Notes: generated from the letters alone by a model not told the origin. A DNA stretch of 64,000 nucleotides from UJ101 sp965262705 (GCA_965262705.1 OZ253556.1:1116001-1180000); one strand, 5' to 3'. Positions 1 through 9,264 are shown, numbered from the stretch's first letter. A program made the numbers and translations.

Positions 1-381
1 GACAGGCAAATTCATAGTAAAGAAACCTTACTATTGTTTAAACCCGAAAAAGCCGACAAACTTTTTGATGACGTGATTACCAAGTTAGCAAATGTTAAAA
101 TTTCTAATTTAAAAGAAAAACCTGTTGGAGCGTTTAGTTTTAGAGTAGGTCAATTTGAATATTTTATCCCATTACCAGAAATTAATAAAAAGGTAGAGAA
201 AGAAAAATTGATGCAGGAATTGCATTATTTACAAGATTTTTTAAGAATAGTTGACAAAAAACTAACCAATGAAAAATTTATGAAAAATGCCCCTGAAAAA
301 ATCGTGAAGAACGAGCAGAAAAAACAGGCAGATACGTTGGCTAAAATTAAAATGATTAAAAATAGTCTGGAAAATATCTAA
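1..381 (+). CDS. valS: valyl-tRNA synthetase, C-terminal end (partial)
   Basis: The reading frame is open from base 1, so the gene begins outside the window and only its last 126 residues are visible. The fragment matches the C-terminal coiled-coil arm of class I valyl-tRNA synthetases: a beta-hairpin 'FEYFIPLPE', then a charged helix, then the characteristic 'LTNEKFMKNAPEKIVKNE'-type stretch and 'KKQADTLAKI'. In ValS this arm binds tRNA-Val. The catalytic HIGH and KMSKS regions are off the edge. A TTG at 34 is not a real start. The 3' flank holds a structured repeat and a MITE. Confidence 0.9.
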   Translation, partial: DRQIHSKETLLLFKPEKADKLFDDVITKLANVKISNLKEKPVGAFSFRVGQFEYFIPLPEINKKVEKEKLMQELHYLQDFLRIVDKKLTNEKFMKNAPEKIVKNEQKKQADTLAKIKMIKNSLENI

Positions 382-412
382 ACTTAACTTATAAAGGCAT
401 TCTATAATTGAT

Positions 413-484
413 TCTTTTGGGCGCTCCCGCCTGACGGCGGTCGGGATACCGCTGCTATCCCTAACGCTCTCCCCGCAAAGCCCT
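413..484 (-). repeat. Flavo-type structured repeat, short form
   Basis: Read on the minus strand it has the conserved 5' part (TTTGCGGGG, then GCGTTAGGGATAG, then AGCGGTATCC) and the closing GGGAGCGCCC, but lacks the middle hairpin of the longer copies at 6989 and 50424. The ends can pair (GCG with CGC). It lies just 3' of valS. Confidence 0.65.
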
Positions 485-607
485 TAATCAACACAAAAAG
501 AAGCAAGCGTTTCCTGGAAAAATATAGAACCAGGGCTTGCTTGTTGCGTTCCGCTTAAAAGAAAGAAAGCAGGGGCGGATTGAAATGTGAAAGTCTGCCT
601 GAGCTTA

Positions 608-855
608 GAGACCTTTGCAAAAAGCTTGTATTGAACTTGTCGAAACGCACTCTAACAACTGCAAGTCAATGAAGTTAAATACCGAATCAACCGTTTGGTT
701 GTGAAGATTTTAATTTTCAGTAGCTGAGTACTTCGACTAGGCTCAGTAACCATCTGTCGAAGCTTTGAGATAATTACTGCGCAAAGTCGAAGTAAGGAAG
801 GAGTTTTAAGCGAGATGCTTTCTTTTTTTATACTTTTTTATATGTTTTGCAAAGT
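608..855 (+). mobile_element. MITE copy carrying a nested CTTCGAC repeat
   Basis: A diverged copy of the window-wide MITE: GAGACCTTTGCAAAAAGC at the left, the central AAATTAAAT...GATTTTAATTTT palindrome, and a decayed right end TTTTGCAAAG. About 70 extra bases around 725-800 are made of CTTCGAC/GTCGAAG and CTGAG/CTCAG words, a REP-like module inserted in the right arm. With the repeat at 413-484 it fills the gap between valS and the peroxiredoxin gene. Confidence 0.75.
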
Positions 856-880
856 TTTTTTATCCAATTTTGTACCTTTG
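846..880 (+). promoter_or_regulatory. Bacteroidota-type promoter of the peroxiredoxin gene
   Basis: TTTG at 846-849 and TACCTTTG at 873-880 match the -33 TTTG / -7 TAnnTTTG pattern, 23 bases apart and 15 bases before the chosen ATG. The -33 part falls in the right end of the MITE at 608-855. Confidence 0.6.
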
Positions 881-895
881 CGAAAAAAATCACTC

Positions 896-1447
896 ATGAA
901 ACGAAAAAACACTTTAATAAGCCTGTCCCTCCTGTCTCTTTTTTTTATAATACCATCTTGTCGTCCGAAGAAAAATCAGTCCTCAGCGGCTCAAGATACC
1001 GTTATCAATGCGACGAATACAAAAGTATTACAAAAAGGCATGAAAGCACCTGATTTTTCAGGAGTTACGCAACATAAAACCATTATCTCATCCAAAGATT
1101 ATCAGGGGAAAAAATATGTTTTATTCTTTTACCCTAAAGCCAATACTATTGGATGTACTGCCGAAGCCTGCAACCTACGAGATAATTACCCGGCGTTAAA
1201 AGATAAGGGATATGAAATCATAGGAGTAAGTGCCGACAGCCCGGAAGAACAAAAAAAATGGACGGATGAATATCAACTGCCGTTTCCGTTAATCGCGGAT
1301 GAAAATAAAGAAATTATTAAGGCATTTGGTGTTGGGGGCGCTTATGGAATTCATCGTACGACGTTTGTTATTAATGAAAAGGGAATCATAGAGAAGATGA
1401 TCACATCTGTGAAAGTCAAAGAACATACTGCACAGATTTTGAAGTAG
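896..1447 (+). CDS. bcp: PrxQ/Bcp-type peroxiredoxin, predicted lipoprotein
   Basis: Thiol peroxidase of the AhpC/TSA superfamily, which reduces hydroperoxides with electrons from thioredoxin. I start at ATG 896 (183 aa), because it gives a clean signal peptide and lies just after a TAnnTTTG promoter; an in-frame ATG at 815 lies inside the MITE. Residues 1-21 form a hydrophobic signal ending in 'IIPSC', a lipobox with Cys22, so the enzyme is probably anchored in the envelope. The active site reads 'YPKANTIGCTAEAC': peroxidatic Cys87 and, five residues on, the resolving Cys92 typical of Bcp. Most Bcp proteins are cytoplasmic, so the lipoprotein form is the notable point. Family call is sure; location is inferred from the signal. 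Confidence 0.88.
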   Translation: MKRKNTLISLSLLSLFFIIPSCRPKKNQSSAAQDTVINATNTKVLQKGMKAPDFSGVTQHKTIISSKDYQGKKYVLFFYPKANTIGCTAEACNLRDNYPALKDKGYEIIGVSADSPEEQKKWTDEYQLPFPLIADENKEIIKAFGVGGAYGIHRTTFVINEKGIIEKMITSVKVKEHTAQILK

Positions 1448-1450
1448 ATT

Positions 1451-1508
1451 GAGGCTTTTAGCGTGCGCTGAGTTGCAGTTTTTAAAATACTTTTTGTAAA
1501 GATCTCAA
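1451..1508. repeat. short MITE derivative
   Basis: About 58 bases from GAGGCTTTTAGC to GTAAAGATCTC, containing a decayed copy of the recurrent CTGCAAGTCAGCG word. It belongs to the class of 50-90 bp deletion derivatives seen elsewhere in the window. Confidence 0.45.
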
Positions 1509-1629
1509 AAATTAATTCTTGATTACTCATTCCCGGTTTGACTTTTCGTAAATCTTACTAAAGCTAATAAAAGCCTTGCAGCAAAAATGAGTTCATCAAA
1601 TGAGAAACAGTTAAACTAATTTATTTCTT

Positions 1630-2184
1630 TTGAATAAGGCGGAACTGAGAAAAATATACCTTCAAAAAAGAAGAAATCTAAGGCAAGAAGAAGTCCGAAT
1701 GAGTAGTTTGAATCTTTTAACCCAAATGAAAGAGACCGCTATTTTTCAAAAAAAAATCTTCCATATATTTCTTCCGATTGAACACAAAAAAGAAATTTTT
1801 ACCTGGTTTATCATCAATTTTGTATGGTCAAAAGGAAAAACCATAGTGGTAAGTAAAAGTAATTTTGAAGATAAAACCATGAAGCATTTTATATTAGAAA
1901 AAGAAACCCCGTTGCGGGAAAATAGATATGGAATTCCTGAACCTGTTTCTGTTCAAAGTATAAATCCGAATCAAATAGAGGTTGTTTTTGTTCCGATGCT
2001 AATTTCTGACGAACAAAATAACCGGGTAGGCTATGGAAAAGGGGTTTATGACCGATTCCTGATGAAATGTTCTGAAGATGTTTTAAGCATAGGATTAAAT
2101 TTTTTCTCCCCCGTCAAGCGAATAACGGGCATAAATTCGTTAGATGTTCCTTTAAAAAGAGTTTTTACAAGTTCTTTAAAATAG
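1630..2184 (+). CDS. 5-formyltetrahydrofolate cyclo-ligase (MTHFS)
   Basis: Converts 5-formyl-THF to 5,10-methenyl-THF using ATP, returning folate to one-carbon metabolism in the cytoplasm. The 184-aa length is normal. The N-terminus 'NKAELRKIYLQKRR' is the family opening (basic residues for phosphate and folate contact), and the glycine-rich ATP/folate loop is 'GYGKGVYDR' at residues 134-142. The start is a TTG at 1630: a stop lies 16 bases upstream in frame and the next Met (residue 24) would remove the conserved N-terminus. It is followed by the LptF/G gene on the same strand after 72 bases. Confidence 0.9.
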   Translation: MNKAELRKIYLQKRRNLRQEEVRMSSLNLLTQMKETAIFQKKIFHIFLPIEHKKEIFTWFIINFVWSKGKTIVVSKSNFEDKTMKHFILEKETPLRENRYGIPEPVSVQSINPNQIEVVFVPMLISDEQNNRVGYGKGVYDRFLMKCSEDVLSIGLNFFSPVKRITGINSLDVPLKRVFTSSLK

Positions 2185-2256
2185 AAGGAAAAATAAATCA
2201 CGGAAGTTAAATTAATCTGCAAAAACTCAAAATAAGAAAAGTTAAAAAAATAGAAT

Positions 2257-3522
2257 ATGCTAAAAAAAATAGATATATATATTATAAAAAAATTATTTGG
2301 CACCTTCTTTTTTACCATGTTTTTTTTGATGTTAATTGTCGTGTTAATCGATTTAAATCAAAGGCAAGGGCGCTTAGATTCAAACGGGGGAACTTCTTTA
2401 CAATATTTAAAAGGGTATGCAATATACTTTCTGATCTATCTTGCGAATACTTTTGTTCAAATTGTCGTTTTTATTTCAGTTATTTTTTTTACTTCAAGAA
2501 TTACGAACAATACTGAAATTGTAGCTATGCAATCCGGAGGGGTTAATTTTCATAGAATTGCACGCCCTTACTTTATTAGCGGACTGATTATTGGGCTAGT
2601 TGCCTTAGGAATTAACCATTACTTATTGCCCTATGCAAATGTTAAGAAAAATGAATTTTGGCAAAAATATTTAATCTCTAACAGGAGAAAAGAAGAGGGC
2701 GCACAAGATAAAAGAATCGCTGCATTTATATCACCTAACGAACAGCTAAATATTATGGAGTATAATAAAAAAAGGCAAAAAGGATATGGTTTCAGTTACT
2801 TTAAATTTGATGATTCACTTAGCCGAAAGTATTCACTAATTGCTAACCAGGTAATTTGGGATGTGGATAGTGGTGCTTATTTATTGAAAAATGCGTATGA
2901 AAAATTTGGCAATATCCACCAAACGAATAAAAATAAATTAAACGTACAAACCGAAAATTCTTCGATTAAAAATATCCCCCCCAAACCGATAAAAAATCAG
3001 CCGAAAAAAACACGCAATAAAACATTGATTGTCACAAAAAAAATAAATTCTAAACCATTAAAAAACAATGCTTTAATTTCAAATTTTGATGATAGTATTT
3101 CATTCCACAGAGAATTTAAAATAAAGCTAAACGCCAACCCTGAATTTCTTTTACCCGGGCAAGGTACAATCGAAAACATGAGTACGCCTAAATTATTAGC
3201 GTTCATTGAGCGAAAAAAAATAGAAGGGTCTAAAAATATTGATTCTTATTACACCACGCTTTATCAGCGCACCGGCTTACCTTTTTCCACCTTTATTTTG
3301 ACTATTTTAGGACTTTCCATTTCTTCTAAAAAACGCAGAGGAGGCATCGGCATAAATCTTGCTGTGGGTATTTTAATGGCATTCTCTTACGTTTTCATGA
3401 ATATCGTTATGGGAATTCTTTCATCAAATGGCACGATAACCCCGCTGATGGGAACGATATACCCTAACCTGCTTTTTGGTCTGATAACCGTATTTTTATA
3501 TTTCAGACGTGCTTTATTTTAG
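2257..3522 (+). CDS. LptF/LptG family LPS export permease (YjgP/YjgQ)
   Basis: Inner-membrane permease subunit of the Lpt ABC transporter, which extracts lipopolysaccharide and passes it to LptC. The 421-aa protein has the family layout: a short basic N-terminus 'MLKKIDIYIIKKLFG', three N-terminal membrane helices (about 14-34, 62-82, 100-120), a long periplasmic beta-jellyroll domain (about 125-335) and three C-terminal helices (about 340-420) with 'TGLPFSTFILTILGLSISSKKRRGG' at the join. A Lys/Asn/Pro-rich stretch near 235-275 is probably an unstructured periplasmic loop. Sequence alone does not separate LptF from LptG. Its partner LptC is far away at 28.1 kb. Confidence 0.88.
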   Translation: MLKKIDIYIIKKLFGTFFFTMFFLMLIVVLIDLNQRQGRLDSNGGTSLQYLKGYAIYFLIYLANTFVQIVVFISVIFFTSRITNNTEIVAMQSGGVNFHRIARPYFISGLIIGLVALGINHYLLPYANVKKNEFWQKYLISNRRKEEGAQDKRIAAFISPNEQLNIMEYNKKRQKGYGFSYFKFDDSLSRKYSLIANQVIWDVDSGAYLLKNAYEKFGNIHQTNKNKLNVQTENSSIKNIPPKPIKNQPKKTRNKTLIVTKKINSKPLKNNALISNFDDSISFHREFKIKLNANPEFLLPGQGTIENMSTPKLLAFIERKKIEGSKNIDSYYTTLYQRTGLPFSTFILTILGLSISSKKRRGGIGINLAVGILMAFSYVFMNIVMGILSSNGTITPLMGTIYPNLLFGLITVFLYFRRALF

Positions 3523-3588
3523 CCGTTTTTCATTTTAAAATAATGGATAGCGCCTTTGCAAAGGCCGCCGTATTTAAGCACTCCTGTC

Positions 3589-4944
3589 TTATTTTTTCTT
3601 CCAACTATTAAAGTCCTTGGGTGACGGTAATAACCATTTTTCATGCTTGAAAATGTGCCATTTTGTTTTTGCTAAATCTACTGTATCGTTAATGAACGGA
3701 TAATACTTTCCTCCATTAAGGCTAAGTTTTCCTTTGGCAAATATTTTAATTCCTTCTATTCCCCTCTCACGATATTTTTTCTTTACATATTGAACCCATT
3801 GCCAAATCATATCGGGTTTAGTTTGCATTACCTGGGCTTGTCTTGGTGTTAAATAATCTTCTATATTTAGCCGTTGCCTTTTTCCATCAGGCATTTCCAA
3901 AGTAAATGAGGTGTAACCTGATTTCGTTCGCAGCATCATTCGCCACGACAAACGGTGGCCTTCTTCTGTCCAGAAAACATCGTCTTTAATCAAATAATGA
4001 CGCAGTGGCAAAAGGGTCTGGATAACGAATAAAAAGGTTATAATTATCATGATAAATGGTTGGTAAGCATTCTTATAATTCTGATTTAAGAATGGCTTCT
4101 TTTTCTTGAAAAACACGCGGCGAATAGTATCTGGAGAATAAAAAAACAAAGCAAAACTCAAGGCAAAATAAGGGAAAATACCGATTTGTAGAACAATAGA
4201 ATTAGCCAAATGGAAAATAAGAGTTAATATTAGTGCCGGCGTTCTTGTTTTTTTCCATAAAAGCATAGGAACGATAAATAAATCAAAAAAGATACCTCCC
4301 CATACGACTAATTGCTGTAAGGTTTGACTTCGTAAAAAATCAGCAAAATGCTGCCAGCCAAAATGATTTTCAAACCATTGGGCTTGTGCATTGTACCGAA
4401 GGTGTATAAAATCTCCATAAATCCATCCGGGATATAATTTGGCTATCGCTGCATAGGTATAAACTAACGTAATTTCAGCCACAAAAATCCATAGACATAC
4501 CTGCGTACAACTTAGTTGCTCCTTTATTCGCCTTTGTTTAACATCCAGCGAAAAATAGCGGTTCGCTGGAAGAAAGCACATCAGAAAAGCTATGATAAGA
4601 GCAAAATAATAGTGATTATTATAATGCGTTTTTTGCATGAAATAAGCCATTCCCCAAAAAAGAGTCAGTAACATAGCAGATGCCCTGTAGCGATACCCTA
4701 AGGCTATACCCCATGCCCAAAGCCCCATTAAAAAAAAGTATAGATACATGGTTTTTCCTAGTAAAAACTGAGTCCATTCAAATCCTATGAAAGTAAATGT
4801 AAATGAAGGGACTACGAAAGTTTCTCTCACCCATCCCGTACCGATAGCACCCCAGCACTCGGCGACCATCAACAATCCGAATAGTACACGAAAAACGATC
4901 AACGGGCTGTTATCCACCCTCTTGAAAAAAAACTTATGTATCAT
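3589..4944 (-). CDS. HTTM-domain membrane protein (vitamin K gamma-carboxylase-like)
   Basis: A 451-aa polytopic membrane protein with the HTTM fold shared with vitamin K-dependent gamma-carboxylase. The N-terminal half has many hydrophobic segments with Trp/Tyr-rich loops ('DNSPLIVFRVLFGLLMVAE', 'HYNNHYYF', 'LYPGWIYGD'). The C-terminal third is soluble ('TSFTLEMPDGKR..LNIEDYLTPRQAQVM'). I start at ATG 4944 (MIHKFFFKRV); an in-frame Met at 5046 would run through the divergent gene. The gene faces the DCC thiol-oxidoreductase gene head to head with 43 bases between starts. HTTM and DCC domains often occur together or fused, so they may act jointly. The bacterial HTTM reaction is not known to me; the ORF itself is certain. 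Confidence 0.82.
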   Translation of the reverse strand: MIHKFFFKRVDNSPLIVFRVLFGLLMVAECWGAIGTGWVRETFVVPSFTFTFIGFEWTQFLLGKTMYLYFFLMGLWAWGIALGYRYRASAMLLTLFWGMAYFMQKTHYNNHYYFALIIAFLMCFLPANRYFSLDVKQRRIKEQLSCTQVCLWIFVAEITLVYTYAAIAKLYPGWIYGDFIHLRYNAQAQWFENHFGWQHFADFLRSQTLQQLVVWGGIFFDLFIVPMLLWKKTRTPALILTLIFHLANSIVLQIGIFPYFALSFALFFYSPDTIRRVFFKKKKPFLNQNYKNAYQPFIMIIITFLFVIQTLLPLRHYLIKDDVFWTEEGHRLSWRMMLRTKSGYTSFTLEMPDGKRQRLNIEDYLTPRQAQVMQTKPDMIWQWVQYVKKKYRERGIEGIKIFAKGKLSLNGGKYYPFINDTVDLAKTKWHIFKHEKWLLPSPKDFNSWKKK

Positions 4945-4958
4945 CCTAATTTCTATTG

Positions 4959-4966
4959 TATCTTTG
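4959..4966 (+). promoter_or_regulatory. -7 box (TATCTTTG) for the DCC gene
   Basis: A perfect TAnnTTTG lies 21 bases before the TTG start at 4988, placing the transcript start only about 15 bases ahead of it. No clear TTTG is seen at -33. Confidence 0.55.
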
Positions 4967-4987
4967 CGGGGTAAATATAAAATTATT

Positions 4988-5398
4988 TTGAACCAGAAAA
5001 AAGCGGTAAAAATTATTCTCTTTGACGGGATCTGTAATCTGTGCAATGGCTTCGTTCAGTTTGTGATTAAACGAGATACTGAAAAATTATTTAAGTTTGC
5101 CTCGTTTCAATCTGATTTTGGGCAAAATTTTCTAAAGAGACACGGATTAAATTCTACTAAATATTCCTCTTTTATTTTGCTCGAAGAAGAAAATTATTAT
5201 ACCCAAAGCACTGCAGCCTTGAGAATCATCAAAGCGCTGCCTTCTATGCGTTTTACAGGAAAATTACTGCAGTATTGCCCGGTGGCAGCTCGTGATTTTT
5301 TTTATCGGTTGATTGCAAAGAACCGCTACCTGCTTTTCGGAAAAAAAGAAAAATGCCTTTTACCCACGCCTGAACTGAAAGAGCGCTTTTTAAATTGA
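4988..5398 (+). CDS. thiol-disulfide oxidoreductase, DCC family (DUF393)
   Basis: A 136-aa protein opening with 'KIILFDGICNLCNGFVQFVIKRD', the DCC signature (DGxCxxC; Cys16 and Cys19), a thioredoxin-like redox pair. The rest ('FASFQSDFGQNFLKRHG', 'STAALRIIKALP', 'PVAARDFFYRLIAKNRYLLFG') follows the family to its end. I choose TTG 4988, since the family begins a few residues before the strand leading to DGxC and the promoter sits at 4959; an in-frame ATG at 4787 would lie within the opposite gene. It is divergent from the HTTM gene, which suggests a linked function. Confidence 0.85.
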   Translation: MNQKKAVKIILFDGICNLCNGFVQFVIKRDTEKLFKFASFQSDFGQNFLKRHGLNSTKYSSFILLEEENYYTQSTAALRIIKALPSMRFTGKLLQYCPVAARDFFYRLIAKNRYLLFGKKEKCLLPTPELKERFLN

Positions 5399-5409
5399 AA
5401 ATAAACTAA

Positions 5410-5637
5410 GAGATCTTTGCATAATACAAAAATATAGTAAATATTAAAGCATCTCGCTTTAAACTACTTCCTTACTTCGACAAGTGGTTACTGAGCACAG
5501 TCAAAATATGGTTACTGAGTTTGTCTAAGTACTCAGCTACTGAAAATTAAACCCCTCACAACCATTACGGTTACTCTGGCATTTAATTTTCCTTTAGCGT
5601 CGTATTTTTTTGCTAAAGTGCTTTTTGAAAAGGTCTC
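5410..5637 (-). mobile_element. MITE copy carrying a nested CTTCGAC repeat
   Basis: Reverse-oriented MITE from GAGATCTTTGCA to AAGGTCTC. It has the AAAATTAAA...TTTAATTTT centre and a nested REP-like insert (about 5475-5540) with TTCGAC and GGTTACTGAG words. The ends are diverged and no target duplication is visible. Confidence 0.75.
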
Positions 5638-5659
5638 ATGTTCCTATTGAACTTCATCT

Positions 5660-5788
5660 CTTGGTCTTGTTTTAGCTATCGATGACTTTAGCTGGCGCTG
5701 ACTTGCAGTTAATTTTTATGGGGTGTTGTATTTAGACAGGCTCAATACAAGCATTTTTTTGTTAGATTGCTTTTCGCAACGGTCTTAA
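5660..5788 (-). repeat. partial MITE plus recurrent 20-bp module
   Basis: Half of a MITE (TTAATTTTTATGGGG..., ending TTTTCGCAACGGTCTT), preceded by CGCTGACTTGCAGTT, the 20-bp module that recurs across the window. With the copy at 5410 it fills the gap before asd. Confidence 0.55.
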
Positions 5789-5818
5789 TAGATAAAAGTT
5801 TCGCCCTATTTTTCTTCG

Positions 5819-5826
5819 TATCTTTG
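5819..5826 (+). promoter_or_regulatory. -7 box (TATCTTTG) for asd
   Basis: Perfect TAnnTTTG, 17 bases before the asd ATG, giving a very short leader. The upstream half is a weak TTTCG near 5798. Confidence 0.55.
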
Positions 5827-5843
5827 CTTCAAATTTTTAAAGC

Positions 5844-6866
<1,023 letters not shown>

Positions 6867-6868
6867 AA

Positions 6869-6964
6869 AGGCATAAAAACTAAAGTATTTAGCTTTGCTG
6901 ACTTGCAGTTAATTTTTAGCCTGCGCTAACTTGCTCTTTCTAAAGTACTTTGTGCAAAAGTTTC
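6869..6964 (-). repeat. decayed MITE fragment
   Basis: Starts with AGGCATAAAAACTAAAG and ends with AAAGTACTTTGTGCAAAAGTTTCTC. It contains GCTTTGCTGACTTGCAGTTAAT (the 20-bp module) twice in decayed form. The middle palindrome is lost. Confidence 0.5.
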
Positions 6965-6988
6965 TCTTTTGTATTGATTACGGGATTT

Positions 6989-7097
6989 GCGGGGGCGAGC
7001 GTTAGGGATAGCAGTGGTATCCTTTTTTGGGGCAGTCTTCTGCCTCAAAAAAGATTTAGCGGATAGCCCGACCGCCGTTAGGCGGGAACGCCCAAAG
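6989..7097 (+). repeat. Flavo-type structured repeat, full form
   Basis: Conserved frame GCGTTAGGGATAG..GTGGTATCC, a hairpin (TTTTTTGGGGCAG / CTGCCTCAAAAAA), GATTTAGCGGATAGCCCGAC, a second hairpin (CCGCC / GGCGG) and closing GGGAACGCCC. The hairpin arms differ from the copy at 50424 but still pair, which points to a structured RNA or cruciform. It lies between the converging asd and lepA genes, so it could act in transcript ends. It resembles repeats I recall from flavobacterial intergenic regions, possibly the Flavo-1 motif, but I cannot run a covariance search. Confidence 0.7.
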
Positions 7098-7202
7098 AAT
7101 AAGTTGGAAGATAAATTGTTTATAGTCTCAGGTCTATCGCTTACACTGATTTGTAGTGGAAGCGCAATTTTTGCAGTTGCAAATCAGCACAAGCGAGAGG
7201 GA

Positions 7203-8999
7203 TCAATCATTTAATTTCAACACCGCCAAAAAAGCGTTTTGTGGCACTTCTACCCGACCAATCTGTCGCATTTTTTTCTTTCCTTTCTTTTGTTTTTCTA
7301 GTAATTTCCTCTTTCTTGAAATATCCCCTCCGTAACATTTTGCCGTTACATCTTTGCGCAGGGCTTTAATGGTTTCCCGTGAAATAATTTTAGCTCCAAT
7401 CGCCGACTGAATAGGGATGTCAAATTGCTGTCTTGGGATTAATCCTCTTAATTTTTCACACATTTTTTTGCCAATTTTATAGGCGTGGTCAAAATGAACC
7501 AAAGCAGAAAGTGCATCTACGGATTCTCCATTAATGAGAATATCTAACCGAACCAGTTTTGAGGCTCTCATTTCTATGGGCGAATAATCAAAGGAGGCAT
7601 AGCCCTTTGAAATCGTTTTTAGACGGTCATAAAAATCAAAAACCACTTCGGCAAGCGGCATGTGAAAAATTAGTTCTACACGCTCTTGTGTGAGATACGT
7701 CTGATTAATGATTTGTCCGCGCTTTTCTATACAAAGCGACATGACTGCGCCAACATAGTCTGCTTTCGTTATAATAGACGCTTTAATATAGGGTTCTTCC
7801 ACCCGGTCTAATCCGTTTGGGTCAGGCAAGTCAGAGGGATTATTAACAAGAATGGGATGGTCAGGCTGCTTTTTTGAGTAGGCGTTGTAGGATACGTTGG
7901 GCACAGTAGTAATCACGGTCATATTAAACTCCCGTTCTAACCGTTCTTGAATAATTTCTAAGTGCAGCATTCCGAGAAACCCGCATCGAAAACCGAATCC
8001 GAGTGCTGTTGAACTTTCTTTTTCAAAAGTTAAAGAAGCATCGTTCAACTGTAATTTTTCTAATGACCCGGTCAGTTCCTCATAATCTTCTGTGTCCACC
8101 GGATAAATTCCGGCAAAAACCATAGGTTTTACTTCCTCAAATCCTTCAATAGCCTGCTCGCAGGGTTGGTGAACCGTCGTAATGGTATCGCCCACTTTTA
8201 CATCAACAGCGGTTTTAATTCCTGAAATGATATAGCCAACATCCCCTGTACTAATCCTATTTTTAGGCTCTTTTTGTAATTTTAGTGCGCCTATTTCTTC
8301 GGCAATATATTCTTTCCCTGTAGCCATAAACTTTACTTTCTGCCCCTTTCTAATCGTTCCGTTTATAATCTTAAAGTAAGCCTCTACCCCGCGAAATGAA
8401 TTGTAAACCGAGTCAAAAATGAGGGCTTGCAAGGGGGCTTCTGTTTTCCCCTGTGGCGGAGGAATACGCTTTATAATCGCCTTGAGTATCTGATCTACTC
8501 CCCGCCCTGTTTTTCCGCTGGCATGAATCACTTCAGATGTCTCACAGCCTAAAAGATTGATTATATCATCGGTTACTTCTTCCGGATTGGCACTCGGCAG
8601 GTCTATTTTATTAAGAACTGGTATGATTTCCAAATCGTTTTCTAAAGCGAGATAAAGGTTTGAAATGGTTTGCGCCTGAATGCTCTGTGAAGCATCTACG
8701 ATCAGAAGTGCCCCCTCACAAGCGGCAATTGCGCGCGAAACTTCATAAGAAAAATCTACATGCCCCGGCGTATCAATTAAATTCAAGGTATAAAACTCGT
8801 CATCCAACGTATAGTTCATTTTAATAGCGTGCGATTTAATAGTAATTCCCCGTTCACGCTCCAAATCCATATCGTCCAATAGCTGGTCTTGCATTTCTCG
8901 CTCCGTTACCGACTGGGTGTAGCCCAGTAACCGATCGGCCAGCGTACTTTTTCCATGGTCGATATGCGCAATGATGCAAAAATTTCGTATGTTTTTCAT
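7203..8999 (-). CDS. lepA: elongation factor 4 (LepA)
   Basis: Ribosome-associated translational GTPase that helps stalled or misassembled ribosomes. The 598-aa length is standard. G-domain motifs: 'AHIDHGKSTLADRLL' (G1), 'RERGITIKS' (G2), 'DTPGHVDFSYEV' (G3), 'NKIDLP' (G4). The unique C-terminal domain is present: 'LKVRLDILINGE..VDALS', 'KCYGGDISRKRKLLEKQKKGKKKMR' and 'FLAVLKL'. A TATTTTTG box sits 21-28 bases upstream. The next gene upstream (aminotransferase) is separated by a recent MITE. Confidence 0.97.
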   Translation of the reverse strand: MKNIRNFCIIAHIDHGKSTLADRLLGYTQSVTEREMQDQLLDDMDLERERGITIKSHAIKMNYTLDDEFYTLNLIDTPGHVDFSYEVSRAIAACEGALLIVDASQSIQAQTISNLYLALENDLEIIPVLNKIDLPSANPEEVTDDIINLLGCETSEVIHASGKTGRGVDQILKAIIKRIPPPQGKTEAPLQALIFDSVYNSFRGVEAYFKIINGTIRKGQKVKFMATGKEYIAEEIGALKLQKEPKNRISTGDVGYIISGIKTAVDVKVGDTITTVHQPCEQAIEGFEEVKPMVFAGIYPVDTEDYEELTGSLEKLQLNDASLTFEKESSTALGFGFRCGFLGMLHLEIIQERLEREFNMTVITTVPNVSYNAYSKKQPDHPILVNNPSDLPDPNGLDRVEEPYIKASIITKADYVGAVMSLCIEKRGQIINQTYLTQERVELIFHMPLAEVVFDFYDRLKTISKGYASFDYSPIEMRASKLVRLDILINGESVDALSALVHFDHAYKIGKKMCEKLRGLIPRQQFDIPIQSAIGAKIISRETIKALRKDVTAKCYGGDISRKRKLLEKQKKGKKKMRQIGRVEVPQNAFLAVLKLND

Positions 9000-9019
9000 G
9001 CGTATGCTGTAACGAATTG

Positions 9020-9027
9020 CAAAAATA
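9020..9027 (-). promoter_or_regulatory. -7 box (TATTTTTG) for lepA
   Basis: On the minus strand TATTTTTG fits TAnnTTTG, 21 bases before the lepA ATG. It lies between lepA and the MITE at 9043, so the MITE insertion sits immediately upstream of this promoter. Confidence 0.55.
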
Positions 9028-9042
9028 CGCTTTTATGTTGGT

Positions 9043-9207
9043 AAGACCATTGCAAAAAGCACTTTAGCTGGTAAAATGCAACGCCAAAAAAAAATTAAGT
9101 ACCGGAGCAACCTTGTGGTTGTGAGGATTTTAATTTTTTGAGAAGGAAGCAGTTTGAAGCTAAATGCTTTCTTTTTCATCCTTTTTTATGTGTTCTGCAA
9201 CGGTCTC
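9043..9207 (+). mobile_element. MITE, intact, with 5-bp target duplication
   Basis: 165 bp from AAGACCATTGCAAAAAGC to GTTCTGCAACGGTCTC. The flanks are TTGGT (9038-9042) and TTGGT (9208-9212), an exact 5-bp duplication. The centre is the GCAACC / GGTTGTG hairpin inside AAATTAA / TTTTAATTTTT. Confidence 0.9.
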
Positions 9208-9264
9208 TTGGTAATAATAAGGAATTTAAAAAACGAGCCCTCTTAGAATGATATTCATGATGAA

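Noticed and set aside
6987..7214. 75-aa reading frame
   Set aside because: It lies over the structured repeat at 6989-7097 and MITE debris; the residues reflect the hairpins.
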